Source of the DNA: Rhodocyclaceae bacterium
Lineage (GTDB): Bacteria > Pseudomonadota > Gammaproteobacteria > Burkholderiales > Rhodocyclaceae
Direction of reading: 5' to 3'
NCBI GenBank assembly: GCA_017444505.1
Contig: JAFSWK010000184.1
Location: 1-11,608, forward strand
DNA length: 11,608 bases
Position 1 is the first letter of the stretch, and each line of letters starts with the position of its first letter. A program made the position numbers and the translations under genes. This document shows, in pieces, positions 7,558 through 11,608 of this stretch. The notes beneath the pieces are model-generated. The model ran no database searches. It saw only the letters and a list, made by a program, of their open reading frames with translations, and was not told the DNA's origin.

Positions 7558-7563
7558 ATTATA
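7558..7563 (-). promoter_or_regulatory. candidate -10 element of ponA
   Basis: The minus strand reads a perfect TATAAT here, 30 bases before the GTG at 7527, which would give a leader of about 24 bases. The -35 region is poor: CTGTGA at 16-base spacing is the best I see. The promoter is therefore only a candidate. Confidence 0.4.
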
Positions 7564-7572
7564 CGGGGCTGC

Positions 7573-7587
7573 GCCTGCATCACAGGC
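7573..7587. repeat. short inverted repeat upstream of the ponA -10
   Basis: GCCTG-CATCA-CAGGC, two 5-base arms around a 5-base centre, placed in what would be the -35 region of the candidate ponA promoter. It could be an operator half-site pair. Five-base arms are common by chance in GC-rich DNA, so support is weak. Confidence 0.25.
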
Positions 7588-7629
7588 TGCAAAATTGCTA
7601 CGAAAAAAAGAGGCGGGTTCACATTTAAC

Positions 7630-7659
7630 TTTACACTTTGTAGCGTTTATTGATAGGAT
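7630..7659 (+). promoter_or_regulatory. candidate sigma70 promoter of pilMNOPQ
   Basis: TTTACA (7630-7635; 5 of 6 to TTGACA) and TAGGAT (7654-7659; 4 of 6 to TATAAT), separated by 18 bases, in the most AT-rich part of the ponA-pilM gap and about 50 bases before the pilM start. I see no sigma54-type GG/GC pair. This is inferred from consensus match only. Confidence 0.4.
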
Positions 7660-7700
7660 TCGCCCGTCCCTTTCCGGATGTTTTCGCTGTTTTTCTGAAC

Positions 7701-7705
7701 AAGGA
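7701..7705 (+). promoter_or_regulatory. ribosome binding site of pilM
   Basis: AAGGA six bases before the GTG at 7712. It decides the pilM start, because the frame is open back to an ATG at 7487 that lies inside the oppositely oriented ponA start and has no PilM-like sequence before 7712. Confidence 0.75.
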
Positions 7706-7711
7706 TTCTCC

Positions 7712-8797
7712 GTGGTTAATATTTTTGGTGGTTCAAAGTCCGGGCGGCTGGCGGGACTGGAGATTTCGACGTCTTCGGTCAAGCTCGTTGAGTTGTCTGG
7801 CGATGGCGGTGGTTACCGCGTAGAGCGCTTTGCTGTGGAAGCAATGCCTCGGGGCGCTGTCGTGGATGGCAATATCGCGGACATCGAAGCGGTGGGCGGT
7901 GCCATTCACCGGATGGCGCGCCGCATCGGCTGTTCGCGTGATGTGGCCGTTGCGCTGCCCAGCTCGCAGGTGATTACCAAACGTATCCTGCTGGCGGCGA
8001 ACCTGCGCGAGTTTGAAATGGAAGCGCAGGCCGAAGCAGAGGCGGGGCAGATTATCCCGTTCTCGCTTGACGAGGTGAACCTGGACTTTCAGGTGCTGGG
8101 GCCTTCGGCGGCTTCGTCGCAGGATGTGGATGTGCTGATTGCTGCCGCCCGTAAAGACAAGGTGCAAAATGTCGTGGACGCGGTCGAAGCTGGCGGCCTC
8201 AATGCCGTGATTGTCGATAGCGAGTCTTTCGCGATGGAGTCCGCCTTCGGGCTGGTTAGCCGCAAGCTGTTTGGTCGCGACAAGCGCTGGATTGGTGCGC
8301 TGGTGGATATTGGTGCTTCCGGCACCAAGGTCACCTTCCTGCAAAATGGCAAGCAGATTTATTTCCGCGAGCAGCAGATTGGTGGCAACCAGCTGACGCA
8401 GGAAATTGTCAACCGTTACGGCCTCAGCCAGGATGAGGCGGAGGCGGACAAGGTTTCCGGTCAGTTGCCGGATGGGTATGAGCAGGAAGTGCTCCGTCCG
8501 TTCTGTGACCTTCTGGCCATGGAAATTTCCCGTGCGATGCAGTTCTTCTTTACTTCGACGAACTATGACGAAGTCGATCGCATTGTCGTCTCGGGTGGTT
8601 GTGCCCAGTTGCCTGGCCTGATCGACGCCATTCGCGCGCGCACGGAGAAAAATGATGGTTCGCAGGTCGAGACCGTGGTCGCCAACCCGTTTGCCTCCAT
8701 GTCGCTCGCCAGCGGTGTGCGTTTCAATAATTTGCTGGCAGCCGCGCCTTCCCTGATGGTGGCGTGCGGTCTGGCTCTCCGGAGGTTTGACGCATGA
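7712..8797 (+). CDS. pilM: type IV pilus assembly protein PilM
   Basis: Actin-like cytoplasmic ATP-binding protein that forms the inner ring of the pilus alignment complex and holds the N-terminus of PilN. It is 361 residues from GTG 7712, close to the usual 350 or so. Motifs: the first phosphate loop GLEISTSSVKLVEL (residues 15-28), the second phosphate motif LVDIGASGTKV, and the C-terminal nucleotide-binding loop VVSGGCAQLPGL. The GTG start is supported by AAGGA at 7701-7705 and by the short MVNIFGG leader typical before the first strand. The stop overlaps the pilN start (ATGA, 8794-8797), which suggests translational coupling. First gene of the pilMNOPQ operon, divergent from ponA. Confidence 0.97.
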   Translation: MVNIFGGSKSGRLAGLEISTSSVKLVELSGDGGGYRVERFAVEAMPRGAVVDGNIADIEAVGGAIHRMARRIGCSRDVAVALPSSQVITKRILLAANLREFEMEAQAEAEAGQIIPFSLDEVNLDFQVLGPSAASSQDVDVLIAAARKDKVQNVVDAVEAGGLNAVIVDSESFAMESAFGLVSRKLFGRDKRWIGALVDIGASGTKVTFLQNGKQIYFREQQIGGNQLTQEIVNRYGLSQDEAEADKVSGQLPDGYEQEVLRPFCDLLAMEISRAMQFFFTSTNYDEVDRIVVSGGCAQLPGLIDAIRARTEKNDGSQVETVVANPFASMSLASGVRFNNLLAAAPSLMVACGLALRRFDA

Positions 8798-9369
8798 TCC
8801 GTATTAACCTGCTTCCTCACCGGGAAGAAAAACGTGCACGCCTCAAACAGCAGTTTACGGTGTTTTGCGTCGCAGCGGCCTTGGTCGGCGGTCTGATTGG
8901 CTTTGTCGGCTACATGATCATGCAGGCGCGCATCGACAACCAGAACTCCCGCAACCGTTTCCTGCAAACCAGCATTACCGAGCTTGAAGAGAAGATCAAG
9001 CTGATCGAAAACATCAAGGCGGAAATTGAACGATTGCAGCGTCACAAGGGCGTGATTGAAAACCTGCAAAGCACGCGCGGAGCCATCGTTCATCTTTTCA
9101 ACGCGCTGGCCACGGACTTGCCGGAAGGTATCTTCCTGACCAAAGTGGAGCAGAAAGGCAATGCCGTAACCCTGACCGGCTATTCCCAATCCAACTCCCG
9201 CGTTTCGCAGTTGATGGAAAAGCTGGATGCTTCGCCCTATCTGTCCTCGCCGCGAGTGGTGGAAATCAAGCGCGCCCTCTACAAAGGGCGTCCGGTTGCC
9301 CAGTTTTCGTTGCGCATTACGCTTGTCGATAAGGGCACTACTGGCAACCAGGAGGCGAATAAAAAATGA
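8794..9369 (+). CDS. pilN: type IV pilus inner-membrane protein PilN
   Basis: Bitopic inner-membrane component of the alignment complex. The 191-residue protein begins with MIRINLLPHREEKR, which holds the conserved INLLP motif that inserts into the PilM groove in the cytoplasm. One membrane helix follows (about residues 21-43), then a periplasmic coiled coil (about 44-95) and a small ferredoxin-like domain (about 100-180) that pairs with PilO. GGAGG (8781-8785) lies 8 bases before the ATG. It overlaps both pilM and pilO by four bases (ATGA). Full length and normal. Confidence 0.96.
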   Translation: MIRINLLPHREEKRARLKQQFTVFCVAAALVGGLIGFVGYMIMQARIDNQNSRNRFLQTSITELEEKIKLIENIKAEIERLQRHKGVIENLQSTRGAIVHLFNALATDLPEGIFLTKVEQKGNAVTLTGYSQSNSRVSQLMEKLDASPYLSSPRVVEIKRALYKGRPVAQFSLRITLVDKGTTGNQEANKK

Positions 9370-10010
9370 GCAGACGTGATAGAAATGCGGAAAAAGTGAG
9401 CGCGATGGGTCGTCTGGTTGACGATTTTCGCGCTGCCAAAGGCGTGGAGCCTGGTCTGTGGCCGGCTGCGCCGAAGGTTGCCACCTATGTTGTGATTGCG
9501 GCAGCGGTTGTTGCGCTGATTGGCTGGATGGTTTGGCGTGATCAGGATGAAGAGCTGAAGAAACTTGAAACCACGGAAATGCAGTTGCGTGACGTGTGGA
9601 AGGAGAAAAAGCAGCTCGCCATCAACCTGGATACCTACAAGAGTCAGTTGGCCGAAGTTCGCTGGCAGGTGGAGCAATTGCTCAAGCAGCTGCCCAAAAA
9701 AGACGAAATGGCGCGTTTGCTGAGCGAGGTCAACCAGGCTGGCGTGGGTCGCGGACTGCAATTTGATTTGTGGAAACCGAGCAACGAAGTGTCCAAGGAA
9801 TACTATGCGGAGCTGCCGATTCAGATTCAGATCCGCAATGGTTCCTATGGTGATCTCGGTATGTTTGTGGGCGATGTTGCGAAGATGTCGCGGATTGTCA
9901 CCATCAACGATATTGTGCTGGAGACCAAGGATGGCGCGCCCCTGACGCTGGATGGCAAGGCGGTGACGTATCGCTATCTTGATCCGGATGCGGCGCAGCG
10001 GATGGAGTGA
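9366..10010 (+). CDS. pilO: type IV pilus inner-membrane protein PilO
   Basis: Partner of PilN in the periplasmic heterodimer of the alignment complex. It is 214 residues: a charged cytoplasmic N-terminus (1-37), a single membrane helix (about 38-57, VATYVVIAAAVVALIGWMVW), a coiled coil (about 60-112), then the periplasmic alpha/beta domain with the family's LPKKDEMARLLSEVNQAG and LPIQIQIRNGSYGDLGMF stretches. AGGAGG (9350-9355) lies 10 bases before ATG 9366. An internal Met14 is possible but has no better ribosome site. The ATGA overlap with pilN and the 4-base gap to pilP place it firmly in the operon. Confidence 0.96.
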   Translation: MSRRDRNAEKVSAMGRLVDDFRAAKGVEPGLWPAAPKVATYVVIAAAVVALIGWMVWRDQDEELKKLETTEMQLRDVWKEKKQLAINLDTYKSQLAEVRWQVEQLLKQLPKKDEMARLLSEVNQAGVGRGLQFDLWKPSNEVSKEYYAELPIQIQIRNGSYGDLGMFVGDVAKMSRIVTINDIVLETKDGAPLTLDGKAVTYRYLDPDAAQRME

Positions 10011-10014
10011 GGCA

Positions 10015-10536
10015 ATGATGAAGAAAACACTACTGATAATGCTTGCCGCGCTTCCGATTGTCGGCTGCTCTCCCGCACAGGAAGAGTTGCAGACCTGGAT
10101 GGATCGTGAGGCAGAATCCATGAAAGGAAACGTGCCTCCGGTGCCGCCCCTGAAGCATTTCCCGCCGGTCGCATTCACGGAAACGGAAGCGGTCAGCCCC
10201 TTTAGTGACACCCGCATGACGCCGGAGCAGGATGGTGTGCAGACTGGTGGTGCGCCGGATCAAAATCGTCCGAAGGAGCCGCTGGAAGCCTTCCCGCTGG
10301 AATCGATGAACATGGTCGGCATCATGAAGCGTCATGGGAATGTCCATGCCCTGATTTCGGTGTCGGGCATGCCAGGTGCCAATGGCTTGTATCAGGTCAA
10401 GGTCGGCAACTACATCGGCCAGGACTATGGACTGATTACGGCCATCAGTGAAGAAAGCATCACACTGCGCGAAATGGTGAACCAGGACGGGCAGTGGGAA
10501 GAAAGATCCAATCAATTGTTGTTGCAGCAGCGGTAG
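10015..10536 (+). CDS. pilP: type IV pilus lipoprotein PilP
   Basis: Lipoprotein that links the PilN/PilO dimer to the periplasmic domains of the PilQ secretin. It is 173 residues. It has a lipoprotein signal peptide, MMKKTLLIMLAALPIVGC, with the lipobox cysteine at residue 18. A Pro-rich linker follows (about 30-85), then the compact beta domain (about 90-165) with the MVGIMKRHGNVHALISV and YQVKVGNYIGQDYGLI strands typical of PilP. There are two adjacent ATG codons (10015 and 10018). I chose the first because GGAG at 10004-10007 gives 7-base spacing. It lies 4 bases after pilO and 11 before pilQ. Confidence 0.95.
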   Translation: MMKKTLLIMLAALPIVGCSPAQEELQTWMDREAESMKGNVPPVPPLKHFPPVAFTETEAVSPFSDTRMTPEQDGVQTGGAPDQNRPKEPLEAFPLESMNMVGIMKRHGNVHALISVSGMPGANGLYQVKVGNYIGQDYGLITAISEESITLREMVNQDGQWEERSNQLLLQQR

Positions 10537-10547
10537 GAGTTAGCAAA

Positions 10548-11608
10548 ATGAAATTCAAAACCTTGGCAGCACTCATTGCCGCCTTCTCGATGTCGTCGGT
10601 GGCGTATATCCCTGCTGTGAACGCCCAGGATGGGTCTGGCGCCGTGCAGACCACTGTGGTTCAGCAGGTTGAAGATAACCGTATTGTTGGTCTGGAGGCA
10701 GCGCCTCAGGGTGACAAGCAGTTCGTGCGCATTCGCATGGCGCAACCGCTCACGGCGGTGCCGCCCAGCTTCAGCGTGGCGCAGCCGGCGCGGATTGCTT
10801 TTGATTTTGCCAAGACGGCCAACCACCTTGGCCGCAACCAGCAAGCCATTAATCTGGGCAATCTGGAAACGGCCAACATCGTGCAGGTGGGCGACCGCAC
10901 GCGCGTAGTGCTCAATGTTCGTCGCCTGATGGCCTACGAAACCAAGATTGAAGGCAACGACTTGCTGGTCATGCTGGGGGGTGAGACTGCCGCGGTGCCG
11001 ATGGTGCCGAATCCGCAGATTGTGCCTAACAGCGTAGTGAGCAAAGCGCCGGCGGGCATGGTGCAGGGCAAGGCGGTGGAAGACGTGAACTTCCGTCGTG
11101 GCAAGAACGGCGAGGGCAAGGTCATTGTCCAGCTCTCTTCCCCGGACACCACGGTGGACGTGCGCCGCGATGGCCGTGGCCTTTCGGTGGTTTTCCCGAA
11201 CACGCTGTTGCCGGAAACGCTGCGTCGCACCTTTGATGTTGCGGACTTTGCCACCCCGGTGAATTCCTTCCGCGTGGAGCAACTGGGCAGAAACACCCAG
11301 ATTCGCGTGCAGCCGACCGGCCTGTGGGAGTACAACGCCTATCAGAGCGACAACCAGTTTGTGCTGGAAGTGAAACGGGTCAAGGAAGATCCGAACAAGC
11401 TCGTGCAAGGGCTGGGCAACCGGCAGTTTGGCGGCGAAAAACTTTCGCTGAACTTCCAGGATGTGGAAGTGCGTGCCGTGTTGCAGGTGATTGCCGATTT
11501 CACCGGCTTTAACATCGTCACCAGTGACTCGGTGCAGGGTAACCTGACGCTGCGTCTGCAAGACGTGCCGTGGGATCAGGCGCTGGACATCATCCTGCAA
11601 GCCAAGGG
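10548..11608 (+). CDS. pilQ: type IV pilus secretin PilQ, N-terminal part (runs off the window)
   Basis: Outer-membrane secretin through which the pilus passes. The frame is open from ATG 10548 to the window end with no stop: 353 codons of a protein usually about 700 residues, so the secretin pore domain lies outside. AGGAG (10535-10539), overlapping the pilP stop, lies 8 bases before the ATG. A signal peptide is clear (cleavage probably after AVNA, residue 26). Two AMIN-type peptidoglycan-binding domains follow (about residues 48-135 and 155-250), then the start of the STN/N0 secretin domain (about 300-350, KLSLNFQDVEVRAVLQVIADFTGFNIV). The TWDQALDIIL-like ending (here VPWDQALDIILQAKG) is typical. 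Together with PilMNOP it forms the trans-envelope channel. Confidence 0.95.
   Translation, partial: MKFKTLAALIAAFSMSSVAYIPAVNAQDGSGAVQTTVVQQVEDNRIVGLEAAPQGDKQFVRIRMAQPLTAVPPSFSVAQPARIAFDFAKTANHLGRNQQAINLGNLETANIVQVGDRTRVVLNVRRLMAYETKIEGNDLLVMLGGETAAVPMVPNPQIVPNSVVSKAPAGMVQGKAVEDVNFRRGKNGEGKVIVQLSSPDTTVDVRRDGRGLSVVFPNTLLPETLRRTFDVADFATPVNSFRVEQLGRNTQIRVQPTGLWEYNAYQSDNQFVLEVKRVKEDPNKLVQGLGNRQFGGEKLSLNFQDVEVRAVLQVIADFTGFNIVTSDSVQGNLTLRLQDVPWDQALDIILQAK

Noticed and set aside
7435..7782. Independent 115-residue gene upstream of ponA
   Set aside because: Only its last 30 codons (from GTG 7527) make biological sense, as the PBP1A anchor. The remainder overlaps the promoter region and the start of pilM on the other strand.
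10512..11600. 362-codon minus-strand frame across pilQ
   Set aside because: Antisense to a clear PilQ N-terminus that stays open to the window end in the operon direction.
1..11608. CRISPR array, mobile element, tRNA, rRNA or riboswitch
   Set aside because: I saw no direct-repeat series, transposase, cloverleaf or recognisable RNA element on either strand; the window is fully explained by core genes.

Overview
The window is about 11.6 kb of GC-rich (roughly 60%) chromosomal DNA, almost certainly from a betaproteobacterium. The F1 alpha and beta subunits read like betaproteobacterial ones (for example the QAWAYRQ stretch in alpha and DLICPFAKGGK in beta). The divergent ponA / pilMNOPQ arrangement is the standard one in beta- and gammaproteobacteria. 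I cannot name the genus. Nothing looks like a mobile element, phage, CRISPR array, tRNA or rRNA; this is core-genome sequence.

Layout. (1) Bases 1-4414, plus strand: the distal half of the F1Fo ATP synthase operon, atpA-atpG-atpD-atpC. Gaps are short except for a 95-base atpD-atpC spacer that holds a strong hairpin. A Rho-independent terminator at about 4456-4482 closes the operon. (2) Bases 4524-7527, minus strand, convergent with atp: ponA (class A penicillin-binding protein 1A), followed 19 bases downstream by a small secreted DUF4124-like protein. The ponA reading frame is interrupted: the start codon and membrane anchor (7435-7527) are separated from the catalytic body (5017-7383) by an in-frame TGA at 7435-7437. 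(3) Bases 7528-7711: the divergent control region between ponA and pilM. (4) Bases 7712 to the window end, plus strand: pilM-pilN-pilO-pilP-pilQ, the type IV pilus alignment complex and outer-membrane secretin, tightly packed with two ATGA overlaps. pilQ runs off the window after 353 codons.

How the genes work together. The atp genes build the catalytic F1 head (alpha, gamma, beta, epsilon). PilM (cytoplasm), PilN and PilO (inner membrane) and PilP (lipoprotein) form the bridge that couples the pilus motor to the PilQ secretin. PBP1A polymerises and cross-links the peptidoglycan that this assembly must cross, and its divergent placement beside pilM is conserved in these groups.

I did not find an undescribed system. 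The points most worth a second look are the in-frame stop in ponA, a DNIYR-to-DYIYR change at a highly conserved catalytic-site residue of AtpD, the hairpin in the atpD-atpC spacer, and the junction that places the atp operon directly against the ponA/pil locus.
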